A DNA stretch of 64,000 nt from Gnetum montanum (GCA_015680685.1 MNCI01036143.1:149825-213824); one strand, 5' to 3'. Counted from the first letter of the stretch, positions 45,313 to 57,906 are shown. Made by a program: numbers and translations. The notes: generated from the sequence alone by a model not told the origin.

Positions 45313-47090
45313 TGAAACATCCCAAAATTTCAAGATCCTCTCTCTTCACTAGAGTCTTGGAATTCAGGCAAGGGATTTTTACAAGTGTAGTGTCATGGTA
45401 GTTTGGTAGGAAATGAATGCACTAAGTCTAGACTATTCAGTCTGGCAAGTTTTCTACCTCTAGAGTTGACAGGCCCGATGGACTCTTCGGCCTGCCCACC
45501 TAGGTGTTTCATCTGGCTGACAATCTATTTAGAAACCATGTTTGGAGTTGTCTACGGTGCTTAGGATGCACAAAACAGTTCAACAAGTTTTCTAGTGAAG
45601 AGGTTTGCTACGCTATGTAGCATAGAAAATTTGAGAAGATAGTTGCTTAGGCAATCAAGTGCAAATCATTGCAAAACAAAGTGCTACACTGTAGCACAGC
45701 ATAGCAAAGGAAAATTAGAAAGGCCTAGCTTACCAAGTGATTTCAATGAAGAAATTGCACTTGACAAGCACTCCAGCCTCCAAAATTAGTTACCTTATTT
45801 GACTTCAAGTCCTTCAGCAAGGTCTCTTACTAGAAAGTGGTAGATTAAGCAAAAAGTAGGACATGATGGCTTCTACACTATGCTATGATACATAGCATAG
45901 CATAGCGTAGCGACAATACAAGAGCAACAGGAAATGTTTCAAATGCAAGTTCAACAAGTTTAGAGGTTCTTCCTTCTCAAAAGGTAAAATTTGCAGCTTT
46001 TGGCATGATCAAAGCTTCAAAAAAGTGTTTTCAACTTCATCACGAGTCATAGATAAAGCCGACTACTATGCTATGCTACACTATGTACCATAGTATAGCA
46101 TAGCAGAGATGAAAATTCAACAAAGTGCTTCAAATGTTAACTTAATGTGCGCCGAAGTTTCGAACAGATGCAGTTGAATTCTATGCAAATTTCCTCTTCA
46201 AATTGGTGGCTACATTGTGCTATGCTACATAGCGTAGCACAACGTAGAAAATAGCTATGCTACACTAGTATGCTTCATCTCTTGCTTGCATTGTTTGCAT
46301 ACCTAATGCCAACACTTCTACTTTTGACAACGTGATTACAGCGTGGCAGGTTCACAATCAGCTCTGCATGTCTATGCAATATGGGCATGTCAGCATCTCA
46401 TGGGTCCAAGACATGCGACATCTAAACTGCATCTCTTGTGTGCTCCTAGCCTTATAAATACCCTGACGAGCAATGCTCAAAGGGTTGGCAAATTTTAGCA
46501 GTTGGCAAAAAATTGCTTTGCGGTTTGCAATTTTGCGTAATTTTGAGCATTGTTGGCATTGATTGGCATTTTAGCAATTCAAAGCAAGTTGACACCTTTA
46601 GCATTGACACTTGGCATTAGCTTTTTGCTTGTTGGAGCTTTGTACTGTTGGCTCTTAAGCTTGTACCTGAAAACATAGTTGAGGCATTTTGAGTGTTTTT
46701 GTCATTCTTGGACTCCCTGTGCCCCTCCAGCACTATACCACTTGTTATACATGTTCAAGCAGAGAAGAGAATCGAACCCGTGACTTTGCTATGGTGGATT
46801 TTCCCATCCTAGTTACTCTGTTGTTTCTACATTATTATCACTATTTAGCATCATTTTATTTATTATCACATTTATTAATCATTGATTAGATCTCACGTAT
46901 TTCATGCTTAAAATAATGTTTACAAAAGGTTAAGTTACACCGACTAATTCCCTTTCTAATCAACCATACCGTTTAGGGTGCCTTGTTTCTATTTTTATCT
47001 AGCATGGTCCTCGCATAGATGTAGAGTTGAGACTGTTTGCCCAATGACCTCTTGGTGTTTTCCCAGCCATTGATGTTTTCGTTCGCTACA
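45313..47090 (+). repeat. LTR of element D
   Basis: Begins TGAAACATCCC after AAAGAGGGGCCAA and ends GTTCGCTACA. Inverted word clusters (CTATGCTATG...CATAGCATAG) lie at about 45610, 45680, 45875, 46065 and 46210. CTTATAAATACCC near 46449 is a probable TATA box. Confidence 0.75.
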
Positions 47091-47099
47091 CCCATGCTT

Positions 47100-49270
47100 G
47101 TAGAATCATTAGTTGAATGTGGAAATGGAGTACTGAGAGATGGTGACCCATGTGTATGATCAAAGGACATTGTTTAAGACAAGGAAGGTGATATGTTGGA
47201 TTGGCCTTGTGCTAGCTTAGATGATGTGATGGGTCCATGTGCAATTTGCCTTGACTTATGGCCTTTTCTCCAGAAGGGACATTTTCAGCATTGTAGTTGG
47301 GACCCACTGATATCAACATGTCTTTGTACATTTGCAGCACAAGTAGCATTCCTTGGTTGATATTGAGATGCTAAACCTTCATAAGTTGCTGGTGATGGCA
47401 TATAAGGAGGTGGATGATGAGAACATTGAGGGTAAGTTGAATGGTAAGAAGTGAAAAGTGGTGATCCTTTAGGGGATGTCATGTATTGATGGTATTTGAG
47501 AGAGTGGTAGTGGCAATTTGAAGTGGACACCAAACTGGTTGGAGAAATAGACCATTGATAATAATATCCATGAGGGTTCGGTAGGTGTGGTTGATTTAGT
47601 GGTGGCCTTCCCCACAATTGTGGTTGTTGCCATTGTGGTTGAGAATTTCAAGGTTGGTAATAAGTCTTGCTAGAATGGTATGGTCAGTTGTAGGACTATC
47701 TGAAATTACCTTATCGGAGAGGAAGTCTCTTGGGCATGTGCTTTTGCACAAACTTTGGATTTAAGGCACCTACCCATTAATCCTGTAGATGCAAAAATTT
47801 GGGGAATTGACCCTTCCAATGGTCATATATGCATAGGTCACATCCATTATCTTTTTTTGTGGTGGATTCTTTAGCCTCACTTTCATTAGCCTCGTGTTTC
47901 ATCTACTAAAAAGTGTTCTTGACAGTTTCTTACTTTTGTGTCCTCTATTTATTATGTTCACCTGGTGTGTGTTTCATAATCTTCTTCATGACCATTTCAA
48001 AAACATTTGTGATGTTTTAATTTATCCATTTAGGCATCCTATTGTATTTTTCTTCTAGATCATCAATAAAATCCTTTGTCAGCAAAGTTTCTTGCAAAAT
48101 CACCTTATCAATGGTAGTTTCATTTTTCTTATCATAAATTTGGACCTTCTTTGATTGAAGAGTTGGGTCCAATTGAGATTTCTCAACATTCTCTCATTTG
48201 CACATTTCTCCTTATTTTTTGGCCATATTCTCTTTATCTCTTTAACTTGATGGGCTTGAAGCTTGTATAATTGCATTGGGACATACATTCCAAGGGTTAC
48301 CCTTGTTTCATTGCGAAGCCCATCTATGATGTGGCAAAGTTGCTTTTCTTTGGAGAAACCATGGCCTAGGCATCTATTCAACAAGGAATAATATCAATTT
48401 AAGGCCATGTCCAAGGGTTCATGTTGTTTTTATTTTCACTTGGATTTGTCTCCTTAGGTTGGACACTCTCTTATAGGTTTTGTATCTTTCATTCAAAATT
48501 TCTAACATTGTTGACCACCATCCGATTGAATTTGGTTTCAATCATTAATACCACACTTTGGTTCTATCAATTAGTGTCCTAGGAAATATCTTAAGCCTTT
48601 TCCACTTACTTTCAATGTTGTAATAATCAAAAGCATCATGGAAGGCTTATAAATGATGTTGCAGATCTGAATCATAGCCTCCTACAAATTTCATAATATT
48701 ATTCATGTCAAGCTTGGGTAGTTGACTCTTTCTAGAATGCCTAAAATATATCTTAAAGGCCTTTATGATATGCATTAGGCTCTTAGTGGCCAATAGGGAT
48801 TTTCTATCATCAAACAAGTTGTCAGGGAGATTTCTATGTTCATGGTGACTTGTTTGACTTTTCTTGTGGGTTCAATTCTGATTTTTAGTCTGACCCTTTA
48901 ATGGAGTTCTATCTCTATAGCTACATTCATCTTTGTTAGAACTATATGTTCAAGGGGAAGAAGAATATGAGAAACTAGAAGAATTACCATGGCTTCTATG
49001 GTGTTCCTCAAGGTCCCTTTATTTATCATTTCTTGGTTTTGAGGAGGCATTAGCCCTTGATGCCTCCCCTAGTCTAGGACCTACATCATCTTCTCCAAGT
49101 TTGTTTGCCTTAGGTGAATGTAGTCTTTGAGTGTTGTTAGGGTGGTCATAATCATAAGAAACCTCTACATAAGGTTGATCACTCTAATTTTCTTCATTGT
49201 ATATCTCATTATTTTTCCAATGAATGTGTCTACTACACAGTGCATAGTTACATCCATGTGAGAGAGACAT
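47100..49270 (-). pseudogene. gag of element E
   Basis: The minus-strand translation includes LNRCLGHGFSKEKQLCHII and MYVPMQLYKLQAHQVKEI (about 48380-48220), matching the plus-strand gag of F (about 51045-51190), and a Pro/His/Tyr-rich part near 47600-47300. Several stops and frame changes break it. Related sequence of G at 59.3 kb supports a shared gag family. Start and end are approximate. Confidence 0.75.
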
Positions 49271-49379
49271 TGTTTATGGTTTATGGTGTGTGTAGATCAA
49301 TAGATTCTAAAAGATATATTTTTAATTCCATTATAGTGATCTTTTATAATATAACTAATCTAGATAACTAACACCATCT

Positions 49380-49395
49380 TTGGCAACAGTGCCAA
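49380..49395 (-). promoter_or_regulatory. Primer-binding site of element E (tRNA-Asp type)
   Basis: Directly after the LTR end TCATCA, the minus strand reads TTGGCACTGTTGCC. It resembles TGGCGCCGTTGCC, complementary to the tRNA-Asp 3' end and used by Athila elements, with CG decay. Assignment from memory of that family. Confidence 0.6.
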
Positions 49396-50215
49396 TGATG
49401 AGTGATGAGGTACTCCTATGCTCAACCATACGAATCATAAGTGTTTACGTAGGATCTAGTTGAATTCTATGGATGGGAATAGTTGTGGTATTTAGACTAT
49501 TATGCCTTGATCACAGTTCACTATCTTCCCACTTGGACTAGCGGTAGCTTTGTCACATATGGTTTATTCTAAAGTCACGCATGTGATGTGGTTCCTAATC
49601 CTATGCTACTCCTAGTGATAGAAAGAGATAAATTGATTAACTAATGAATAATAGAAATAAAATCTAAATTATCCTAAGGCGATGGTATTCACTATTAACC
49701 ATCTATACACATCTTTGATTTCATGGAACTACTTTTGGATTTACCAAGTGTACGTCATTGGTTATGCCAAACAATACACCTCTGGTGATCAAGTATCTAC
49801 ACTTAAATGCTCATGATTAAGGTGTACACATTCCTTTTAAGAAAAGGAATAGTAAATAACAATAAATGAAAATTTTCAACTAATGAAAGCATTAAATTAT
49901 TAAAATAAAAATATTAAGCTAAGTGGATGCTACAACAATGGATATAATCTCAATCTTTATTGCCAGTCATGTAATGTACCCAAGTACGTCACACTCAAAC
50001 AAGGGTGTCATACAATTACAAACATCACACTGTAAGAATGTGCTAGGAATAATAGACATAAAAGAAAAGAAACTAAAAATTAACTATTTCTAAGATATCC
50101 CAATCAGAAGCCCAAGTGTAGTATTTATAGGCAAGGTCTAAATAAGATGACATCGGGTATCTGACATCACTTATTAGCCTTGATGTTGGGTACAAGATGT
50201 TAGGACTTCAATGTT
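49396..50215 (-). repeat. LTR of element E
   Basis: On the plus strand it starts TGATGAGTGATGAGGTAC, the reverse of the LTR ends of F and G. A minus-strand TATA box (TATAAATA) is at 50122-50129. The outer end (about 50200-50235) is uncertain because the next sequence is the gag of F. Confidence 0.7.
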
Positions 50216-50224
50216 GCATATCCA

Positions 50225-52480
50225 ATGTCGAGGCTCATCAAATCACAACTCATCAACCATCCTAACAATACTCGAAGACTACATTCACCTAAGGTAGACA
50301 ACCTTGGAGGACATGATGCAAGTCTTGGACCAAGGAAGGCCTTAAGGCCTATGACATCCTCACAATCTAGAAAGGATAAATCAAGGGACCCTGGGGAACA
50401 CCATAGAAGCCATGGCAATCCTTCCAATTCCTCATCTTCCTCTTCCCCTTCAATGTCTAGTGCTACTAAAGATGAATGTAGGTATGGAGATCAAGCTCCA
50501 CTAAAAGGTTGAAATAGAAATAAAAATTAAACTCGTAGGAACACTCATAATCATCAACATGAACATAGGCAAAATCATCATCATCAATTGAATAGGAATT
50601 TCTCTCACAACTTGTCTAATGACAATGAACCCTTATTGGCTACTAAGAGCCAAATGAAGATAATAGAGGTAGTTAAGATATCTCGTAGGCATTGCAAAGA
50701 GAGTTAGATACCTAGGCTTGATATGAATAATATCCCTAAGTTTGCAGGAGGTTATGATTTGGATTTGTAACATCATTTACAAGCCTTCCAAGATGCTTAT
50801 GCTTTCTACAACATTGAAAGTAGGTGGTAAAAGCTTAAAATCTTTTCTAGGAGACTAATCGATAGATCCGAAGTGTGGTATAGATTTTTAAAGCCAAATT
50901 TAATCTGATAGTGGAGCACAATGTTGGAACTCTTCAATGAAAAATACCAAACCTATGCGAGGATGTCCAACTTGAGTAAATAGATCTAAGGATGGAGACA
51001 AGAATAACATGAACCCTTGGACATGGCCTTAGATATTATTCTCTATTGAATAAATGCCTAGGCCATGGGTTCTCTGAGGAAAGGAAACTTTTCCATATCA
51101 TAGATGGACTTTATAATGAAATAAGTGAGATCCTTGGGATGTATGCTCCAAGACAATTATACAAGCTACAAACCCATCAAGTCCCAAAGTTAATCAACCA
51201 TGTGGAAAAATAAGAAGAAGAGCTAGGAAAATGGGAGAGTGTAGAGGAAAACAAGTCGGATCCAACTCTTTAAAAGAAAAGGGTTCATATCTATGGTGAG
51301 GAAAAAGAGGCAGCTCTTGNGGGATCCAACTCTTTAAAAGAAAAGGGTTCATATCTATGGTGAGGAAAAAGAGGCAGCTCTTGATGAGATGATTTTACAA
51401 CAAACCTTGCTAATACAAAATTCTCTCATTGAGCTTGAAGCAAAGTTGGATAAGATGTTGGAATTGATGAATGAGAAAGTTAAAACTTGTGTAGAAATCA
51501 TAGAGGAGAAGCAATGCAAAATAAACCAAGTGATCACAATAAACAAAGGAAGCATAACCAAGAAATAGCTAGGAACACTTTTAGACAAATAGAAAAAGTA
51601 GCTAAAGGAAGTAAGGCTATAGAATCAACCATTGATGAATATAATGGATGTGACATCTACATATATGACCATCTAAAGGGCCATTGCCTCGACTTGTTGC
51701 ATCTATGTGAGTATTGGGCATGGGCATTCAATTTGAAGTTTGTATAGAAGCACATGCCTAGGAGATTTTCTTTTCCACAACATAATTATAGATAGTCACA
51801 ACCAATCATACTATCCTAGTGGGACTTCTTATTAGCCTCAAAACTACTATCAACCATGATGGCAAAACCCACAATCGTGGGGGAGGCCATCATCAAACTA
51901 GCCCCACCCTTATTGCTAGTTAAACTCATATGGATATTATGTTTAACAAGCTATTTCCATGACTGATTCTACTTCCTCTACCTCAAATCACTATGACCAT
52001 TCTCCCAAATATCATCATCCCACAACATCTTATATGAGATCACCACCTCACACCTCTCATCCTACATCATATCCTTAATATTCTCATACTCACCTTCATA
52101 ATCATATGTTAAATCCAACAACACAAGAAGGTTTAGCATCACAACATCAAAAAATGAATACCACTTGTGCTGTTAATGTGCATAAACACACTGATACTGG
52201 TAAGTCCCCACCACAAACTCAAAAATGCCCCTTCTTTAGAAAAGGCCATAGGCAAAATAAAAACACTCATGGACCAACCACATCATTTAAATCAACAAAA
52301 TGCTAATATGGTGCAATGCCTCCCCTTTCACAACCACTATCTCCTAATCATATGCAAAAGCCAACACCCATTACCACTCCAACACAAGACATACATGATA
52401 AACCTATCATTGTGGAGAGATAGAAGAATCCATGCATCAACAACAATGATAAAGGATGTAGTTGTGGGCTAGAATTTTGA
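50225..52480 (+). pseudogene. gag of element F
   Basis: The N-terminal part is rich in Ser, Arg and His (for example SSSSSSPSMSSATKDECRYG, about 50426-50490). The core includes GHGFSEERKLFHIIDGL-type sequence (about 51063-51113) and MYAPRQLYKLQTHQV. The Pro/His/Tyr-rich C-terminal half ends near KCPFFRKGHRQNKNTHGP (about 52228-52280). Multiple stops. A duplicated 62-bp segment with an N (51258-51383) disturbs the reading and is probably an assembly fault. Not functional as read. Confidence 0.75.
51258..51383. other. 62-bp duplication around a single N (probable assembly join)
   Basis: Bases 51258-51319 and 51322-51383 are identical (GGATCCAACTCTTT...GCAGCTCTTG), separated by an N at 51320 and one G. 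This looks like two contig ends with an unmerged overlap. Confidence 0.85.
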
Positions 52481-54729
52481 AATATTAATACAGCCCCTAT
52501 ATCGAGACACCATAAATTTTAGGAGCAACTGTGTGAGCAAAATCCAATCTACACAGTAGCAACTAAATCAAAAGACACCCAGTGGCTTGAAAATGAAAAC
52601 ATAAAACTATTTCAAAGATGCATGGAAGTAGCTGATTTTCTTATTAGTTCTAAAATTTTCTAATTCTTCATATGTTTTTCATTTCTTAATATTTTTCTTC
52701 TTTTTTGAGTCATTCTCTTTATGTTTTATGAATGTAGTTTATGTTTTTGTTAATAATATTGCCAAGTTATGATGCAGAAGTCAACGATATGTGTTGGGTT
52801 TTTGTGTTATGCTATCAAGATGATTGGATAAGTAATTGTGTAAAGCAGTGAGACCATCTCATCCATCCATCCAGTTCTCTAAAAAAATGTCTTTTTCATA
52901 CAAAAAAAATTATTCTTCTTTTATGAAACTAAAATTCATCAATGATCATTGTACCTTGAAGAAAGAGGGAAGGACCAAGTGGGAATGACAAAGTGTGTGA
53001 CCTCAAGGGGACTTGTTGGGTTCTCTTCTTAACTTCCTTCATGTGATTTATGACTCCTCTTTGAACATATCATCATTCCTTTATCAACTAATAAAAAGGA
53101 AACTCTATCTTTGCATGGTGTGGTTTCCATTAAAAAAAAGCACACAAAATACAAGAAAAAAGGGGAAAAAAGAATAATAAACAAGAATTTAAATTAAAAG
53201 CACAACCATTAGACACAATAATGGACTATAAGCACTAGTTATGGGGTTAGAAAGACATGTTAGCCATGCCTAAAGGAACCCCTCTAACTAAGGCCCTTCC
53301 TTCCTTCTTTACTTTTGGAGTAATGATTATTCTTTCAGGTGATTGTGGACTCATGGTGGTTGGTAGGATCAAACACATCAATGTGAGATAATTGTGCATA
53401 GTATAGAATTGGTTTGAACTTGGATGGATAGGTATGTTTATCATTTTAATCACACTTGTCATAAGAACCTATTGTGGACATGGTCAGTATTTTACATCCC
53501 AATCTTTACAATCCCTTTTCATTCCATTATTCACCTCACTGCTGCATGCAATTATGAGCCTTTTGGTTTTGTGTAGTATAGTGTAACATCTCAACCATGG
53601 TAGTTGTGTGTTTCTTGAAACAAAGGCATGATCTACATTTAACTTCTAGAGTGCCCATGGACATCTATAGAAGTGGTTATGAAAGGGCATTATTGCAAGA
53701 GCTTGCTTTGGGGAGGATCCACTTGCATAACTTTTGTTGATCATGGCTTTGAACTGACCTTAACATCTTTCAAAACATCAATAATAGTTTTTCTAAATTT
53801 TATGCATAATCTTGGGACTACTTCTCATCCCTTTCAATTACTTTTTTTACTTTTTCCTACTCCTTTGTTAAAATATCCTTCAAGTTTAATATTTCTTGGT
53901 CATCTTTTGAATTAGACCTTTGGTTTCAATTGTTCGAAAACTTGTGCCCTTTCAAAGTTATGCTTATTAGTCATGGAGGCTAGAAATGTCTGCTTTGAAA
54001 TTTTTCTAACATCCTATTTTTAAACATCATGGTAACTAATAGTATTTGATAAAAATAATGTGAACAACTTGATGATTTTAGTTACCTCATAGTCTTGGGC
54101 ATAGCATGCTATAATTACCATGTGCTTAAACGAAAACTAAGGGATCTAAAAAAGGTTAATTAGTAAGGAAAATTTACAAAAACTAATGTTGATCCTTTGG
54201 TGACTACAGGTGATGCTAAAAGAAATGCCTAAGAAAGAAGGTCTTTTGCTAGGCATCAAAATGAAGCCAAAGGGGGGGGGGGATAATAAAGGATATGTGC
54301 ATGGAAAAATCATAGCACATACAAGATAGTAGCTCAAACTTTGCATGTTTTCTATATCCATGGGGCAATGAGAAGAAATTTTATTCTACCCTTCAAGAAT
54401 GTTTTGCATAACCAGAGAAGCATCAACATAATAGTCAAGGGTAAAAGTTTTCCACCACTAGCAAGAACAAGAAGAATCATATTTTATGGATTTTTGAAGA
54501 CCTATATAAGTTTTTTAATCATCAATTTCTATCTAGTCTTTTCTCACTCTACCATTTTGTATGGATTCACTCAAATAAAATTTTGCAATGCAGCACTCAA
54601 AGTCAGTTAGCAGTTTGCATATTAGTCAGTAATCCCATACATTCCTAATATTTTGTAAGGAACTTGTTCCTCATTTTGTTTAACTAAAGGATGAGTTTTC
54701 ATTCAGTCATGGATGTATGATGAGTCATT
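52481..54729 (+). other. Non-coding internal region of element F
   Basis: About 2.2 kb of AT-rich sequence with no supported gene. Parts match G near 61.0-62.2 kb (for example GACATGTTASCCATGCCT), and the right end matches the reverse complement of H near 63.15 kb (AAGGAACTTGTTCCTCATTT). There is a 9-G run at about 54274-54282. Confidence 0.6.
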
Positions 54730-55632
54730 AGTTAGCTAGGATATCTAACAAAAAAATAGTCAATTTTTGATCAGCTTCGATATCTTGGCCTCGATATCTT
54801 AGCCCTGATATTTTACCCTTCATATCTTTTCTATAATATCTTAGCCTTGTTATCTTAGCCCCAATATCAGGTATGCAATATTTCATATTTGGGGGATGTA
54901 TGCCTACCTATAAATATAGAGCTTGGGTGCATGGTTTGGGTATAGGTTTTTCAGTAGAGTAGCCAAACTCTTACAATTGTAATTCATAATCTTTGAGAAT
55001 AGTCAATGAGTAGCTACAAAGAGGATCTAAATCAGTTGTATGGAGTCTTATTTGAGTGGTAGTGTACCTAGAAACATTTCATGAATGATAATAAGATTGA
55101 GATTGATTCTTATTCATTGTAGCACTTTGATTTAGGTTTGATTTACTTTCCATGCAATTTATTTTTCATGTACTTAGTTAGTATCTATATTTTCATGCAT
55201 ATTAATTAAGCACATAAGTATAACTGCTTCAAGCATGCATATGACTCTTGGTAATCCTTGCAATGCTTAACATTTGATTTAAGGGTAGTTGTACATAGAA
55301 AGTAGGATGTACATAGAAAGTGGGATCAGATACTTATGTTAGGGTAGTTGATTATTAATTAGAAATTAGATTATTTTAATTGATTATAAAATTAGTTTCA
55401 ACCTATTATTGATCATAGAAAAATAAAATATAAAATAATAAAAATCATGCCTCACTTTGGACTAAATCATACGTGAAAAAGCTACCACTAGTCCAAGTGG
55501 GAAGATAATGAATTGTGATCAAGGCATAGAGATCTAGATGCCACAACTATTCTCATCCATGGAATTCAACTAGATCATGTGTCAATGCTTATGATTCATA
55601 CAGTTGGCGTAGCGGTACCTCATCACTCATCA
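54730..55632 (+). repeat. 3' LTR of element F
   Basis: Ends GGTACCTCATCACTCATCA. It has a TATAAATA box at 54909-54916. A cluster of GATATC-like words (CGATATCTTGGCCTCGATATC and decayed copies, 54775-54870) lies just upstream of the TATA. Its left end is approximate. Confidence 0.75.
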
Positions 55633-55639
55633 CCCACCA

Positions 55640-56990
55640 ACATCTTGTTCTTTGGTTTAGCTAGCTGTGGTGGACTATCCCAATGATAAATCACCTAACT
55701 TGCATAGATAGAATTTTAAGTTTCTTAAAGGAGTTTTAAAATATCATCAAATAGGGTTTGAAGGCCATCCTCATCTCTATTTTTACCCATAACATTTTAT
55801 CTTAGGGTTTGAATAATACCCAACTTCTGTTGCCTCCCAAATGAGATTTGAGATTTGATTTTATCATAAGATAATTGCTATGCATTTGTATGTATAACTT
55901 CATCTACAAGCTTATGTCTATGATTTGTGGTCTCCGTCTTAAGCCTCTCCTTCCAAATATCATGCAAGATGATCAAGTGAGTTTCATTCCTAAGGAAACC
56001 ATCTATGATATTGTGATTTTAGCTCATGAAGTTCTCAATTTAGCCCATGTTAATAAAAATGATTTTTTTCTTAAATTAAACTTGTCCAAGGCTTATGATA
56101 AATTTGATTTGAAAACCCTTATTTTTACTTTGCCAAGCTAAGATTTAATAATTGGTTATGTGGGCTCATTCATTTTATGCCATTTTATCCTACACATGGT
56201 GAGGTACTATGTTTCTATAAAAGGCATCTCTCCAAATAGTTCACTCCTATCCATATGCTTAGGCAAGGGGATCCCCTCTCCCCATACTTATTTTCTCTCA
56301 TAGCCAAAAATTTGTGGAGGTCATTCGATAAGCAAGGGGTTTCTCCTCTTTTCTCTATAGCTTGAAGTCATTAATACATGCTAATAATACAATGATATTT
56401 TTTCTAGCCTTTTTTCTAACACCTAGAAAATCAAGTAAGCTTTGCAATGGTTTTCTCAAAGAACTAGACTAAGAGTCAACTACTAGAATATTAAGTTTTA
56501 ATAGCTTGGATGCATATGAAACTGTTTTTCCCATATTTCTTGCCTTCTTGGATGTTCCATGAGGACCTCACCAACCACTTATCTTGGAAAACCTCTTCTT
56601 CAAGGTAGGAAGTCTNCGAATGCACAATATCCTAGCCACTATAAAATGTGATTTATCAGTGATNTTCTTACTTATTGGAGAAGAATGTTTCTCTTTATTG
56701 TTAGGAAGCTCACCCTTGCCAAAGTGATTCTCTTAAGCATTCCTATTTACATTGCCATGGTTATATCTTCATTTTCTTATTTTATCTCTTAGGTTGATAA
56801 ATTTATTTAGAATTTTCTATGGTTTAGACAAAGGAACATCATAGATTCTACTTGGTGGCCTAGAACAAAGATGTAGGTTTAATTTAGGCCTATGGATGTG
56901 GCCTTTATGACTTCAAATCCAAAATCTCCTTCATATTACTAAACTAGCATGGGATGTTTGGATGCATGTAGAAAAACCTTGGGTTTGATG
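55640..56990 (+). pseudogene. LINE (L1-type) reverse transcriptase fragment
   Basis: The translation gives LRLKPLLPNIMQDDQVSF (about 55937-55990), ILAHEVLNLA, then FLKLNLSKAYDKFD (about 56068-56110), the pattern of plant non-LTR reverse transcriptases. RQGDPLSPYLFSLIA follows at about 56259-56303. The catalytic ADD is read as ANN (ANNTMIFF, about 56380), both Asp lost by G-to-A. Stops and frame changes occur throughout. No endonuclease, ORF1 or 3' tail is recognisable. Two single Ns and an inverted 46-bp piece (56616-56664) lie at its end. Confidence 0.8.
56616..56664. other. 46-bp inverted duplicate between two Ns (probable misassembly)
   Basis: Bases 56618-56663 are the exact reverse complement of 56992-57037 and are bounded by single Ns at 56616 and 56664. 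A gap-filling or scaffolding error is the simplest reading. Confidence 0.8.
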
Positions 56991-57037
56991 CATCACTGAT
57001 AAATCACATTTTATAGTGGCTAGGATATTGTGCATTC

Positions 57038-57890
57038 AATATCAGAGCCGTGATATCGGATCCCTGGTATCATAGTCCATGATGCAACATCAAATATCTG
57101 ATATCATTGCACACATGCCTACCTATAAATATGACACTTAGGCACATAGTTGAACAACAAATTCAGTCCATGCTTAGCAAAAATCTTTTAGTTTGTTTCT
57201 GTAAACTTAGACTTAGTAGTTAGAAGTGTGAATTTCCATAGTGTATTGTGAACTAGTGAACAGAATCTTTATTTGAGCATTTTGTACTTGGGCATAAGTG
57301 TGACCAGAAATAAAAATTGAACTATTTATCACTATTATAGCATTTTTCTAGATTTATTATATACACTTAGAATAATTTTCTTACTATTTTTTGGCTTAAT
57401 GATTTACTTTTCTCAAGCACTTTACTTTTACATGTTCATGTTAAGTGAAATGAGTAAAACTAATCTTGAGCACTTAAGTGTGACTACCAGGTAATCCAGT
57501 AGTGCTATTGCTTGGTATTCCCAGTAGTGGTACACTTGATAATCCTTGTGGTAGTTGCATGAAGCCCAAGGTATGAACAAAAGATTAGGATAGGATACTC
57601 ATTACCATAGTCTAGAATAGTGTTTACTATTTTCTTTAGACTTAAACTTATTTTAACACTTTACCATTGTATCTAGGAGATATGGTCCACTAACATTAAT
57701 ATATCATACACCTCACTAAGAGCTAAACCATACACATATATTATACTAAATCTATGTGGGAAGATCATGATCTCAAACTTTAACCAATTACTATCATATC
57801 TAGATTGCCTCATTTATGGATCACAATTGGGCTACGCATGAACATTAGTATCTTGTATGGTTGGGTGTTGGATTACTTCACCACTCATCA
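57038..57890 (+). repeat. 5' LTR of element G
   Basis: Ends TTCACCACTCATCA. GATATC-like words (GTGATATCGGATCCCTGGTA, CTGATATCATTG) lie before the TATAAATA box at 57124-57131. The left end is uncertain. Confidence 0.7.
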
Positions 57891-57906
57891 TTGGTGCCAT
57901 TGCTAT
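57891..57906 (+). promoter_or_regulatory. Primer-binding site of element G (tRNA-Asp type)
   Basis: TTGGTGCCATTGCTATGG follows the LTR end directly. It resembles TGGCGCCGTTGCC used by Athila elements, with decayed CG sites. Confidence 0.6.

Larger units (their letters stand above)
43459..47090 (+). mobile_element. Element D: 3' remnant of a C-like element
   Basis: Directly after the C LTR comes a post-integrase core array, a UTR similar to 40791-41734, a polypurine tract (45300-45312) and an LTR (45313-47090). Everything upstream, including pol, is missing. The arrangement LTR, short internal part, LTR could be a relic of recombination between tandem copies or of a large internal deletion. 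Confidence 0.75.
47091..50215 (-). mobile_element. Element E: truncated Athila-like element on the minus strand
   Basis: Minus-strand order: LTR (50215-49396), primer-binding site, gag to about 47100, then abrupt end at the LTR of D. The LTR is related to those of F, G and H. Protease, pol and 3' LTR are absent. Confidence 0.75.
50216..55632 (+). mobile_element. Element F: 5'-truncated Athila-like element
   Basis: Contains gag (50225-52480), a long non-coding part and a 3' LTR (about 54730-55632). It starts inside gag, head to head with E. Compared with G it lacks the protease segment. Confidence 0.75.

Noticed and set aside
48933-49130. Plus-strand frame MLELYVQGEEEYEK and the minus-strand frame at 50200-50427 as related small genes
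   Set aside because: They resemble each other only because each is antisense to gag of E or F.
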